Assembly (NCBI GenBank): GCA_023229575.1
Contig: JALNYZ010000001.1
Coordinates: 509,810-573,809 of the forward strand
Length of the DNA stretch: 64,000 nt
Direction: 5' to 3'
From: Prolixibacteraceae bacterium
GTDB taxonomy: Bacteria; Bacteroidota; Bacteroidia; Bacteroidales; Prolixibacteraceae
The position numbers and the translations under genes are program-made. The notes beneath the pieces were generated by a model. It worked only from the letters and a program-made list of their open reading frames with translations, was not told the DNA's origin and made no database searches. Shown here one piece after another: positions 9,374 to 17,017 of the stretch (its first letter is position 1; every line of letters begins with the position of its first letter).

Positions 9374-9492
9374 AAATAATTGGTTTAATAAATGATCAAT
9401 GAAAGTTGAAGGATCAAATTTACAATTCTAAATATCAACACGGTATATTGGATAATAAAAAAATTTAGTTTTTCAAATACTCGCTACATTCT

Positions 9493-9500
9493 TAAATTTG
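9493..9500 (+). promoter_or_regulatory. -7 box TAAATTTG upstream of the DUF4337 remnant and DUF6259-like gene
   Basis: It is a perfect match to the Bacteroidota -7 consensus TAnnTTTG. At the expected -33 distance there is only a T-rich TTTT, so the upstream element is weak. Transcription would start near 9505, in front of the broken DUF4337 gene, and could continue into the putative glycosidase gene at 9821. Confidence 0.5.
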
Positions 9501-9533
9501 TAATTATTCCAATTCACTAATAACAGATTATTT

Positions 9534-9788
9534 ATGATAACTGAGAAAAAAGAAAACTGGATGACCTAGATGGCCATCAGCAAAGTCGCAACCGGTTTCG
9601 AGCAACTTCGTGATGAAAGCAAAATACACTCTGATAAATTTGGAATTGGTGTCATATTTCTGCAAATCTCCATTTTACTCTCCTCTATTGCAACACTTTC
9701 CAAAAAAAGGTTTGTCTGGATTTGCGGACTTGTTTTTGGCGCCATCGGTATCTTCTTTTTTCTTGATGGATTTTTCTTATTTTTATAA
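9534..9788 (+). pseudogene. DUF4337-like membrane protein, internally deleted
   Basis: ATG 9534 starts MITEKKENWMT and then hits a stop at 9567. A second frame from 9570 reads 72 residues that resemble the C-terminal half of DUF4337 proteins: a charged KIHSDKFGIGVIFLQI helix, then two membrane segments around LSKKRFVWICGL and FGAIGIFFFLDGFF. Family members are about 180 residues and begin with an EKKEKW-like stretch, so the centre of the gene appears to have been lost by deletion near 9565-9575. Function of the family is unknown. Confidence 0.5.
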
Positions 9789-9820
9789 GGTTCATCAAGG
9801 AATGACCAGTTCGTGATTAT

Positions 9821-11950
9821 ATGAAAAAAATTGTACTGGCAGTAGCTTTCGCTTTTGTTGTCTTTTCCCCGCTGCAAAGTTTGGCAGCCGGAAAGGAAAA
9901 CAGAACCAAAGAGGCCACGCTGAACGGATTGCATATTGTATTGGATGCCAATACGGGAACGATCCTCAAAATGAGTTATGCTGGTACTGGAACCATTCTG
10001 GATTCAAAGTCCGAGCTTGCAGGAATGATTGACCTTGCCTATCCCGTTACAAAGTTTGAAGTGTTAAGGTTGGCTTCCCGTTTTTCGCAGGGAGCTGATG
10101 TTTCGGTCTATCCGGATTCAGTGGTCATATTCTGGGACAGGCTCGGATTAAGCCGGACCAACTTCAACATTGAGGGCAAGGTATCGGCTACCGTGAAGTT
10201 GGTGGCATCCCCCGATGGCAAATCCGTTTTCATGAGTGCAAAAATCATCAACCTATCAGGTACCAATGTACGTCAGGTGATTTTCCCTGACTTTTCCGGA
10301 TTGCTTCCCGTTGCCGGAGCGCAAAACACCTATTTCCGTACAGGCAATTTTGCCAACCTTCCGTTTGTTGATCTTGCCAAAGACGATACAAAGGAGAGCA
10401 CCCCTTACATGATCGATGCCGCCAATTATTCGGTGCAATATGTTGGAAGCGGTATGATGAGAAACAAGGATATGATTGTTCGCTGGATGGATTTGGGTGG
10501 CCTCAACGGAGGGATCAGTCTGTTTCCGAAGCGTTGGGGTTGGGACCCACAGGTTCCTATAAGGTTACGTCTGTCTGAACTGGAACCAAAGCTGCGTATG
10601 ATGTGCCTGAACGATACAACGATCAAAAAAGGGGAAACCTGGCAAAGTGGCGAGTGGGTTCTTACCCCGCACCAAAATGGATGGGCAGCAGGGATAGCGC
10701 CTTACAAAGCCTGGGTAAAACAAAACTACAAACGATACTATCCGCTGCCAAAACATGTACGGGAAGGGATCGGTTTTCGCACTGTTTTCATGAGCCAGTA
10801 CCAACCTACTGATCCGAAAGATGCGATCTTCACGTTCAAAGATTTGCCAAAGCTGGCGGCAGAGTGCAAAGAAAACGGACTTGATGAGATGGTGATTTGG
10901 GCATGGTGCGAAGCTTTTACACTGCCATTGCCTAAGCCATTTGCACATCTGGGGACCGAAGAGGATATGGTAACCGCCGTAAAGGAGTGTAAGAAGCTGG
11001 GGGTGAATCTTGTCCCATTTATCACGGTCCTTCAGGCCAACCAAAAAACAGCGCCACGCTACAACATGAAGGTACTGGACAACAAGGGTTGGACCTACCA
11101 TACAGAACTGATTCCTACCAGGAACCCAAATTATGCAACCTACATGGCATCCGTACAGGCAGGACCTACCAACAAGCTCTGGCAGAAAGACGTTCTTGAG
11201 GGGCTGAAACATTTGGTTGAAATTGGTATTCCTTCTTTTTGCTGGGACCAGTTCTACACCACTCCGGACCCTGAACCCAATATGATCTCTCTTGCCAAAC
11301 AAATATTAGATGTAGCCAAGAAGCGCGAACCGGATTGCACATTCTCCGGGGAGGAGCTGTTGAATTTTGAACTGGATGCCGGTCTACTGGACTACACCTG
11401 GAATTGGGACGGTTACATGGACCGCAAAGTGATAACCAGCGCATTTCCGTCTCCAAGGATCAATTCCTGCATTAGTTCATCTCCCCAGGCAGTAAAAAAA
11501 GCCTTTGCCGACAACCTGTACATGAATTTATTCCCCCGCAAGGCAGAGTCCATCAATGGCTCGGACTACATTGCCAACTATCCGGAATTAAGCAAAGCGC
11601 TGAAACAATGTGCCAAACTAAAAAAACAATTTTTACCCTATTTTACAGAGGGAGATCTGGTGGGAGATTGTTTGCTGAGCAAACCACTCCCTGGCGTCCA
11701 TACCTGTGCCTACGCACTGCCCGACCGCGCAGTGATGATAATTATCAACACCTCCCTCCCAAAACAAACTGTTGAATTTGATGTGAAACTTGCGTCATGG
11801 ATTAAGTCGGCAAGTGGTAAATACGAAATGAGGCAATACAACGAGAATGGTGAGCTTGTCGCTTCGACATCTGTAAAAGGTGCCTGCCACATGAAATCAA
11901 AAAGCCTTGAGATCAACGAGATGGCGTTATTCGAGATGATCGGGAAATAG
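9821..11950 (+). CDS. DUF6259-like putative secreted glycoside hydrolase
   Basis: A 709-residue protein with a signal peptide (MKKIVLAVAFAFVVFSPLQSLAA), an N-terminal beta-sandwich of the GH-D/GH31-like type (about 30-290) and a probable TIM barrel (about 300-600), then a short beta domain. Barrel-like landmarks are GIAPYKAWVKQNYK, ENGLDEMVIWAWCEAF, LGVNLVPFITVLQ, IPSFCWDQFYTTPDPEPN and CTFSGEELLNFE. CWDQF and FSGEE each end a predicted strand in a carboxylate and are the best candidates for catalytic residues. I recognise this layout as DUF6259-like, which is annotated as hydrolase-like without a firm activity. Position beside the fucosidase and acetylesterase supports glycan degradation; the substrate is unknown. 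Confidence 0.65.
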   Translation: MKKIVLAVAFAFVVFSPLQSLAAGKENRTKEATLNGLHIVLDANTGTILKMSYAGTGTILDSKSELAGMIDLAYPVTKFEVLRLASRFSQGADVSVYPDSVVIFWDRLGLSRTNFNIEGKVSATVKLVASPDGKSVFMSAKIINLSGTNVRQVIFPDFSGLLPVAGAQNTYFRTGNFANLPFVDLAKDDTKESTPYMIDAANYSVQYVGSGMMRNKDMIVRWMDLGGLNGGISLFPKRWGWDPQVPIRLRLSELEPKLRMMCLNDTTIKKGETWQSGEWVLTPHQNGWAAGIAPYKAWVKQNYKRYYPLPKHVREGIGFRTVFMSQYQPTDPKDAIFTFKDLPKLAAECKENGLDEMVIWAWCEAFTLPLPKPFAHLGTEEDMVTAVKECKKLGVNLVPFITVLQANQKTAPRYNMKVLDNKGWTYHTELIPTRNPNYATYMASVQAGPTNKLWQKDVLEGLKHLVEIGIPSFCWDQFYTTPDPEPNMISLAKQILDVAKKREPDCTFSGEELLNFELDAGLLDYTWNWDGYMDRKVITSAFPSPRINSCISSSPQAVKKAFADNLYMNLFPRKAESINGSDYIANYPELSKALKQCAKLKKQFLPYFTEGDLVGDCLLSKPLPGVHTCAYALPDRAVMIIINTSLPKQTVEFDVKLASWIKSASGKYEMRQYNENGELVASTSVKGACHMKSKSLEINEMALFEMIGK

Positions 11951-12364
11951 AACTAACTCATGCCCTTTGCACCATCTTCCAGCATTTTAATGATCTTGTC
12001 CAAACTATCAGCCTCAATCGAATTCAGCCTCTTTGCCAAAGCTTAAGGTTTCCTTGTGTTTTTCGTGCCAGTTTTTATGATTTTGATGTTTATGGGATTT
12101 TTTAAATATTTTTAAATATACTGTAGAAGATAAATTTTGCCCATCATCGATATCCTTTTACGCAAATGCCATACAAATGTTGGTTTAGGTTACGCAATTT
12201 GCTGTTTTGAGTTTCCACCCCAAAAGAATCTTAATTTGATCTCGATTGGGAAAAGCAAACTAGGACTTTAAATTTAGTCAATGCTTATTTTTCATCTTTT
12301 TTGACCACAACAAAGAATCCCATTGCAAATACTTGAGTTTACAATGGCATTCCTACTACCGGTG
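11951..12364. other. Non-coding stretch before tRNA-Pro, possible gene remnant
   Basis: No complete gene. On the minus strand, 11958-12045 reads a 29-residue tail (LAKRLNSIEADSLDKIIKML and eight more residues, then a stop) that looks like the last helix of a small regulator, but an in-frame stop precedes it. The rest is AT-rich with no clear promoter or hairpin. Confidence 0.3.
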
Positions 12365-12438
12365 TCGGGGTGACAGGATTTGAACCTGCGGCCTCGTCGT
12401 CCCGAACGACGCGCGCTACCAAGCTGCGCTACACCCCG
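12365..12438 (-). tRNA. tRNA-Pro (anticodon CGG)
   Basis: The minus strand folds into a full cloverleaf. The acceptor is CGGGGTG paired with CACCCCG. The D-arm contains GCGCAGCTTGGTAGCGC. The anticodon arm is CGTCG-TTCGGGA-CGACG with CGG at positions 34-36 and G37, as in proline tRNAs. The T-arm has loop TTCAAAT. The discriminator is A (12365) and CCA is not encoded, so it must be added after transcription. The tRNA reads CCG codons. Confidence 0.97.
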
Positions 12439-12451
12439 AATTTCTGAAAGG

Positions 12452-12459
12452 CAAATGTA
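12452..12459 (-). promoter_or_regulatory. -7 box TACATTTG of tRNA-Pro
   Basis: Read on the minus strand this is a perfect TAnnTTTG element ending 13 bp before the tRNA 5' end, which would put the start site within a few bases of the mature tRNA. A good -33 TTTG is not seen. Confidence 0.5.
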
Positions 12460-12506
12460 CAATCTTTTGGAAAAAAGAGCCTAAGAAGAGAGAAATTTTT
12501 ACGGAT

Positions 12507-13892
12507 TTATTGCTCAACCGGTGTACTCTCTTGAAAAAAATTTGATTTAAAACTGCCCAGCGCCTCGGCTGCCAGTGCAGTAGTATAAGCCCGCGATCTC
12601 CAAATGTGGGATTTACGGGCAATTCCTCCTACACTAAAAAAGGCGCCACCTTCCCAGTAACAGAAACCTGAATCAATATTTGCACTTCCCTCAACAAAAT
12701 TTAAGCCCTTTTCAATGATCATGCGTAACTGGCTATCGCTTTTATTACAGAGATCAATCAACGCGTTTAAGGCATACAAAGAACAATGCAACTCATTGCC
12801 TTCAATTTCATCACCCCAGCTTCCGTCAATTTTTTGTGAATTAACCATCTGATTTATAGCTTTTTGGATAACGTCTTCCCTTACCGCCACTCCTTTTGAA
12901 ATGGCTTTGGACAAAGCATAAAACAAAGAGAAGCAGGAAGGATAATAATATCCGCAAGAGTTGCACTTCTCCTTTTCAACCATCTTAAATATCCAATTCA
13001 ATGCCTGTTTGGCCTCCTTAGAATTTTCTTCGCCGTATTCGGCCAAAGAAGTCAGAACATTTGCATTTACTACGCAATCAATATCATTGATACCAAGAGG
13101 GAGGTTGTGGTCCTTTCTCTCGGGGAAGAGGAAGGTTGAGTAACGCTCATTACCGAACCAGGTAAGAAAGGCCCCGGTATTCTTGCCGTGAGCATTGTAA
13201 AAATTGTAATAATTGATATGTGAACGATCTATGTCACGGTATTTATTGAAAACCCATCCGATACTGTCTGGTTTCCAGACCATCCTGTCTGATAACCCAT
13301 TGAGCTTGCAGATCTTGTTGTAGAGGCTAACCGAACGAAATGCTTCTGCACTATCGTCTGCATCGTTGAAGATATTAAACAGACAACTGGTATAACCGGA
13401 GGTATAATTGAAATGGTTAGATCTTCTCCTGGTTATCTTGTTCTTCTCTGTAAATCGATTACGGATATTTTCAGGCACTCTTAATTCATGCCAGAAATTG
13501 AAACTGTTTCCACTCTTAAATGAAAGGATGTTTTCAACCGATAGCTCCAGAATTGTTGGGATTTGCCGATAAGAGGGGTCATTTAGATAAATTTCTGCGA
13601 GTATATTATGAATTGATGAGGTAACGAAACAGTTCGAATCGTAGCAACTGTAACCTTTGCTCCCGAGTATGGGTAAATCCTTAAGATTGACAATTTCGGA
13701 TGGCCATTCTCCTTTGTATTTAAAAGGAATACTGTCAATTTTTACCTGAACACGGTCAAGATAAACTATCGCTTTGTTGAGCAGGTTTTGTAGCCTGATT
13801 GGCTCAATGTCAATCTGGTTAGCGTCAGATGTAAACCGGATCAACAGAATCGCCATCAACAGTCCGAATCTGATAATTAACAGTGCAGACAT
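12507..13892 (-). CDS. Membrane-anchored or secreted alpha/alpha-toroid protein of unknown function
   Basis: A 461-residue protein with an N-terminal hydrophobic segment (about residues 3-20) that may be a signal peptide or anchor. The C-terminal half has the repeat look of squalene cyclase/prenyltransferase toroids: INDIDCVVNANVLTSLAEYG, SQKIDGSWGDEIEGNELHCS with a QW-like motif, and SRAYTTALAAEALG. The DxDD acid motif of true cyclases is not present; NDIDCVVN is the nearest piece. Four cysteines cluster in KEKCNSCGYYYPSC. It stands alone between tRNA-Pro and a toxin-antitoxin pair. The fold is suggested by the motifs; no function can be assigned. Similar toroids also occur in lyases and lanthipeptide cyclases. 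Confidence 0.6.
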   Translation of the reverse strand: MSALLIIRFGLLMAILLIRFTSDANQIDIEPIRLQNLLNKAIVYLDRVQVKIDSIPFKYKGEWPSEIVNLKDLPILGSKGYSCYDSNCFVTSSIHNILAEIYLNDPSYRQIPTILELSVENILSFKSGNSFNFWHELRVPENIRNRFTEKNKITRRRSNHFNYTSGYTSCLFNIFNDADDSAEAFRSVSLYNKICKLNGLSDRMVWKPDSIGWVFNKYRDIDRSHINYYNFYNAHGKNTGAFLTWFGNERYSTFLFPERKDHNLPLGINDIDCVVNANVLTSLAEYGEENSKEAKQALNWIFKMVEKEKCNSCGYYYPSCFSLFYALSKAISKGVAVREDVIQKAINQMVNSQKIDGSWGDEIEGNELHCSLYALNALIDLCNKSDSQLRMIIEKGLNFVEGSANIDSGFCYWEGGAFFSVGGIARKSHIWRSRAYTTALAAEALGSFKSNFFQESTPVEQ

Positions 13893-14164
13893 TGCTTTTA
13901 ATGAGGAGACTATCCCAAATTATTTATCAAATCAAATATATCAAAAACATCAATAGGTGGTACAAAACCAGCCCTTTTGATATAAATACGGTGGAAAAAT
14001 ATGATCCCACAATAAAATAGCTCTTCAAACTACTCCATCCTGAACTGGATATTTCTCCAGGTATCTGTAAGGGGCAATCATAGCTTCTGCGGCAGTTCTG
14101 CCAAAACTATTCAATTCCAATCGTATTCCTGCTAAACCTTGAGAGTGAAAAAACAGTTAACAAT
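13893..14164. other. Intergenic stretch with a promoter and a short relic
   Basis: A minus-strand -7 box TATATTTG (13933-13940) with CAAA at 13963-13966 (22-bp spacer) could drive the toroid protein gene. Minus-strand 14033-14158 also encodes a coherent 42-residue tail (GIRLELNSFGRTAAEAMIAP and on to a stop) without a start, which may be the 3' relic of a lost gene. I do not recognise its family. Confidence 0.3.
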
Positions 14165-14196
14165 TTTGTATTTCACGTATAATACATTTATATTTG
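14165..14196 (+). promoter_or_regulatory. Promoter of the PIN toxin-antitoxin operon with direct-repeat operator
   Basis: A perfect -33 TTTG (14165-14168), 20-bp spacer and -7 TATATTTG (14189-14196); the start site would be near 14201, 8 bp before the ATG. The 9-mers TTTCACGTA (14171-14179) and TTTGACGTA (14193-14201) are direct repeats 22 bp apart, two helical turns, and fit an autoregulatory operator for the antitoxin. Confidence 0.75.
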
Positions 14197-14208
14197 ACGT
14201 AAAAAGAT

Positions 14209-14460
14209 ATGGAAGCAAAACTAACCCTTTACTTCAATCAGGATGTGATTGAAAAAGCCAAGAAATTTGCTGCAGACAATAACACCAGTTTGTCACGATT
14301 AACAGAATTCCTGTACCGTCAGATTACCTCCGGCAGCTACAAATCCATAGAAGATTTTCCGGTTTCTGATTGGGTAAATCAGGTCGCAGAAGGGGAAGCT
14401 GTGTACAAGAGACGGTCAAGGAAAAGTCTGAAAGACGAATTTTTTAATCATGCCAAATGA
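14209..14460 (+). CDS. DUF6364-like antitoxin of a PIN-domain system
   Basis: An 83-residue protein with a ribbon-helix-helix type N-terminus (AKLTLYFNQDVIEKAKKFAADNNTSLSRL is its DNA-binding region) and a charged C-terminal tail (SDWVNQVAEGEAVYKRRSRK) that should wrap the toxin. This is the DUF6364 antitoxin layout found in Bacteroidota. Its last codons overlap the start of the PIN gene by 4 bp (ATGA), so translation is coupled. It would neutralise the toxin and repress its own promoter through the direct repeats just upstream. Confidence 0.8.
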   Translation: MEAKLTLYFNQDVIEKAKKFAADNNTSLSRLTEFLYRQITSGSYKSIEDFPVSDWVNQVAEGEAVYKRRSRKSLKDEFFNHAK

Positions 14461-14879
14461 GACTTTTCCTTGATGCAAATATTCTCGTTGCGACATTGAA
14501 TAAAGAATATCCTTTGTTTACCTGGTCATCAAGACTATTGAGCCTTCAGGGGAAAAATAACATAATGCTTTTTACCTCTCCCCTATGTTTGGCTATTGCC
14601 TTCTATTTTTCAAGCAAGAAAAGCGGCGACACTGTGGCCAGAGAAAAAATCGGCTTACTTTTCGGTCACATTGGGATAACAACCATTGATGAAAAGATAA
14701 CCTTTCAAGCGATTGAAAACAAGCTCAACCATGACTTTGAGGATGGAATGGAATATTATTCTGCCCTTCAGCACAAATGTGATTGTATCATAACGGAAAA
14801 TCAAAATGACTTTTATTTTAGTGATATAGAGGTGATTGGATGCGAGGCGTTTCTTATGAAACTATATTCCAGCAAATAA
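14457..14879 (+). CDS. PIN-domain ribonuclease toxin, VapC-like
   Basis: A 140-residue PIN domain, a metal-dependent RNase fold that in VapC-type toxins cleaves tRNA or rRNA. The acidic residues are visible: Asp5 in LFLDANIL, Glu94-type residues in FEDGMEYYSALQ, and Asp/Glu in CDCIITENQNDF. Length matches the family. The start overlaps the antitoxin stop, giving the usual antitoxin-first order. No truncation is seen, so the pair looks functional. Confidence 0.85.
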   Translation: MRLFLDANILVATLNKEYPLFTWSSRLLSLQGKNNIMLFTSPLCLAIAFYFSSKKSGDTVAREKIGLLFGHIGITTIDEKITFQAIENKLNHDFEDGMEYYSALQHKCDCIITENQNDFYFSDIEVIGCEAFLMKLYSSK

Positions 14880-14973
14880 ATAGAAGACAAGTTGGTTTTG
14901 GTTTGTCCGGAGGGCATTAAGCTTAATAGTCCATCAGTACCCAATCAATATAACCCCTAAATGAATAACAAAA

Positions 14974-15068
14974 TATTTCACGCAAAGAACGCAAAGAAAG
15001 ACGCAAAGAAGTCAGAACTGAACTTTGCGCTCTTTTGCGGTTTTTCTTTGCGTCCTTTGCGTGAAATA
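14974..15068. repeat. Long palindrome with CGCAAAG repeats
   Basis: Arms 14974-14996 and 15046-15068 are 23 bp with one mismatch and consist of reiterated CGCAAAG/CTTTGCG words. The inner part repeats the same words again. A similar one-armed segment lies at 41972-42025, so this is a dispersed element and not a simple terminator. Confidence 0.7.
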
Positions 15069-15082
15069 TTGGAGTTACTTAA

Positions 15083-15223
15083 GAGAAAGAAGATTTAGGG
15101 AGTTCATTTTTCCTGGCAGGGAATAAACGAGCTTCAAAAAGATTGCGCGGAAAATTTCAAATATATGGTTTATCCCCTGACTGGGAACCCAGTATCAGAG
15201 ATATTTTTTTCTATGAAGCTTAA
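15083..15223 (+). other. Possible C-terminal gene relic
   Basis: A 46-codon open stretch without a good start reads GKFQIYGLSPDWEPSIRDIF and ends at 15223. Its composition looks protein-like, but I do not recognise it. It follows the palindrome at 14974-15068 directly, so an insertion or deletion may have removed the rest. The remaining bases between the PIN gene and the CPBP gene hold nothing else I can name. Confidence 0.25.
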
Positions 15224-15305
15224 TGCCCTCTGGCAACGGAAAAATGATATACTAATTTTTAATCACGTGTTTCTGTCCGCCAATATACGCATCCGCATAA
15301 ACCCT

Positions 15306-16139
15306 TTACTTCACCTTTTTCGGACGAGAGAAATACCAAATCAAACCAATTCCAAGGGTAAGCAAAATCAAATTCACCACATAATTCTGAGACAGCCCGG
15401 GTTGCAGGAAACCTGGAATGGTATAGGCTTCATGGTAATAGACAGAAAAAAATATCATTGCGTTATGCAGGGCATGGGTGAAGATGGCGGCAAGCAGGGA
15501 ACCGGTACGCAACCTGACAAAACCAAGCAACAGTCCAAGCAAAAAGGTTGGCCCCAGTTGCCATGGATTCAGGTGAAAGAGGGAGAAAAGGAGCGCCGAG
15601 AAGAAAATCGCCCAAAATGCGGGATAAATACGCTGAAATCCCGAGAAAATGACTCCCCTGAATATCAGCTCTTCCACAATTGGGGCCAACACCACCACCC
15701 TCAGAATACCTCCCCAGATCCCGATATCTGACTCAAAAATTTTGGCGAAAAGTTCCATAAACCATCCGGGAGGGGGCAACATTTTATCGACATGGATGGA
15801 TATTTCATTCATGAAAAACTGAAGGGCGACCAGTGATATGAGCAAGACTGGAATATTCAGCCAATGAAAGGACTTAAGTGGAAAGATATCCCGGTAGGGC
15901 AAACCGGAAAAGCGTGTACCCAGGAAGAGAATGACGAAAGTAGTCGCAAAGAATATTGGGATTTTAAGCAAAGGCTCTCTTAACCAATCTGTTCCATATT
16001 GGTAGTCATAAAGCGCCAATGGGAAATCGATGAGTGTCTGTAAAAAAGTATAGAGGACAATGAGATTTACCGCCTGCCAAAAAGTGGGATAATATTTTGT
16101 CGTTGCGCTCTCCACCGTAATGATATAAATTTCTTTCAA
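15306..16139 (-). CDS. CPBP-family intramembrane glutamic protease
   Basis: A 277-residue protein with about eight membrane segments and the CPBP (Abi/CAAX protease-like) core in the C-terminal half. Motif 1 is VEELIFRGVIF (EExxxR). Motif 2 is LFSLFHLNPW (FxxxH). The HALHN segment of the last core helix completes the active site. Members cleave prenylated or small membrane proteins, and some give immunity to bacteriocins. It faces the rpmB operon on the opposite strand. The substrate is not predictable. Confidence 0.85.
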   Translation of the reverse strand: MKEIYIITVESATTKYYPTFWQAVNLIVLYTFLQTLIDFPLALYDYQYGTDWLREPLLKIPIFFATTFVILFLGTRFSGLPYRDIFPLKSFHWLNIPVLLISLVALQFFMNEISIHVDKMLPPPGWFMELFAKIFESDIGIWGGILRVVVLAPIVEELIFRGVIFSGFQRIYPAFWAIFFSALLFSLFHLNPWQLGPTFLLGLLLGFVRLRTGSLLAAIFTHALHNAMIFFSVYYHEAYTIPGFLQPGLSQNYVVNLILLTLGIGLIWYFSRPKKVK

Positions 16140-16200
16140 ATGTAGTTAAAAGGGGATTATTCCTGAAGTAAATAAACTTGGAATAAATTATTCGCCAATG

Positions 16201-16232
16201 TTTGATTATTAAAACAAAAAGTAGTTACTTTG
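16201..16232 (+). promoter_or_regulatory. Promoter of the rpmB-rpmG operon
   Basis: A -33 TTTG (16201-16204), a 20-bp spacer and TTACTTTG (16225-16232), one base from the -7 consensus. The predicted start near 16237 leaves a 40-nt leader before rpmB. Confidence 0.65.
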
Positions 16233-16277
16233 CACACTGTTTAAAAAAAGTGGGACAGAAGTATAAAAACACACGAA

Positions 16278-16520
16278 ATGTCTAGAATTTGTCAGATTAC
16301 AGGTAAAAAAGTGATGGTTGGGAACAACGTTTCCCACTCAAAACGAAGAACCAAAAGGAAATTCATGGTGAACATTTTCACCAAAAGGTTTTATCTTCCG
16401 GAAGAAGACCGTTGGATCAAACTGAACGTATCAGCCGCCGGGTTGAGAACAATTAATAAAAACGGTCTGAATGCAACCTTGAAAGAGGCGAAAGCTAAAG
16501 GCTACATCGAAACTTTTTAA
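16278..16520 (+). CDS. rpmB: 50S ribosomal protein L28
   Basis: An 80-residue ribosomal protein of the large subunit, complete, with the L28 start MSRICQITGKKVMVGNNVSHS and the KRRTKRKF basic block. It is first in the conserved Bacteroidota order L28, L33, DUF4295, FtsY, 13 bp before rpmG. Expression from the promoter at 16201-16232 is expected to be strong. Confidence 0.97.
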   Translation: MSRICQITGKKVMVGNNVSHSKRRTKRKFMVNIFTKRFYLPEEDRWIKLNVSAAGLRTINKNGLNATLKEAKAKGYIETF

Positions 16521-16533
16521 TACGCACTGAACA

Positions 16534-16716
16534 ATGGCTAAGAAAGGTGGCAGACAGCAGGTTATCCTGGAATGTACCGAACACAAAGCAAGCGGGCTTC
16601 CAGGTACATCCAGATATGTAACAAAAAAGAACCGGAAAAACACTCCGGAACGTCTCGAACTAAAGAAATACAATCCAATTTTGAAGCGTGTCACCGTACA
16701 CCGCGAAATAAAATAA
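16534..16716 (+). CDS. rpmG: 50S ribosomal protein L33
   Basis: A 60-residue large-subunit protein with the L33 pattern RYVTKKNRKNTPERLELKKYNP. The paired CxxC zinc knuckles are absent: only one cysteine is present (LECTEH), so this is the zinc-independent form. It lies between rpmB and the DUF4295 gene, with gaps of 13 and 7 bp, and is surely in the same operon. Confidence 0.96.
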   Translation: MAKKGGRQQVILECTEHKASGLPGTSRYVTKKNRKNTPERLELKKYNPILKRVTVHREIK

Positions 16717-16723
16717 TTGAGTT

Positions 16724-16879
16724 ATGGCAAAGAAAGTAGTTGCATCACTTCAGAAAGGTGCCGGGAAAGCATATTCCAAGGTTATCAAAATGGTTAAATC
16801 GGAAAAATCCGGTGCCTATACATTTGTTGAGGAGATCGTTCCCAACGAAATGGTAAAAGATTATTTTGCCAAAAAGTAA
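16724..16879 (+). CDS. DUF4295 small basic protein
   Basis: A 51-residue protein (MAKKVVASLQKGAGKAYSKV, later FVEEIVPNEMVKDYFAKK) of DUF4295, a Bacteroidota-specific family almost always found between rpmG and ftsY. Its small size, positive charge and constant linkage to ribosomal proteins suggest a ribosome-associated role, but none is established. It begins 7 bp after rpmG and ends 24 bp before the operon's terminator hairpin. Confidence 0.9.
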   Translation: MAKKVVASLQKGAGKAYSKVIKMVKSEKSGAYTFVEEIVPNEMVKDYFAKK

Positions 16880-16903
16880 TTCGTACTTTAAGAGATTAAA
16901 AGT

Positions 16904-16940
16904 AAGCTTTCGTCAGGTATGATGAGAGCTTTCTTTTTTT
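16904..16940 (+). terminator. Rho-independent terminator of the rpmB operon
   Basis: An 8-bp stem (AAGCTTTC 16904-16911 with GAGAGCTT 16924-16931, one G-U pair) is followed directly by TCTTTTTTT. It lies 24 bp after the DUF4295 stop and separates the ribosomal genes from ftsY. Confidence 0.85.
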
Positions 16941-17017
16941 ACCCATTTAAAAATCGATCCCTTCATTTTACTGTGGTTTTGTTCCTATCTTTATCACAAC
17001 ACGCAACAATCTGATCC

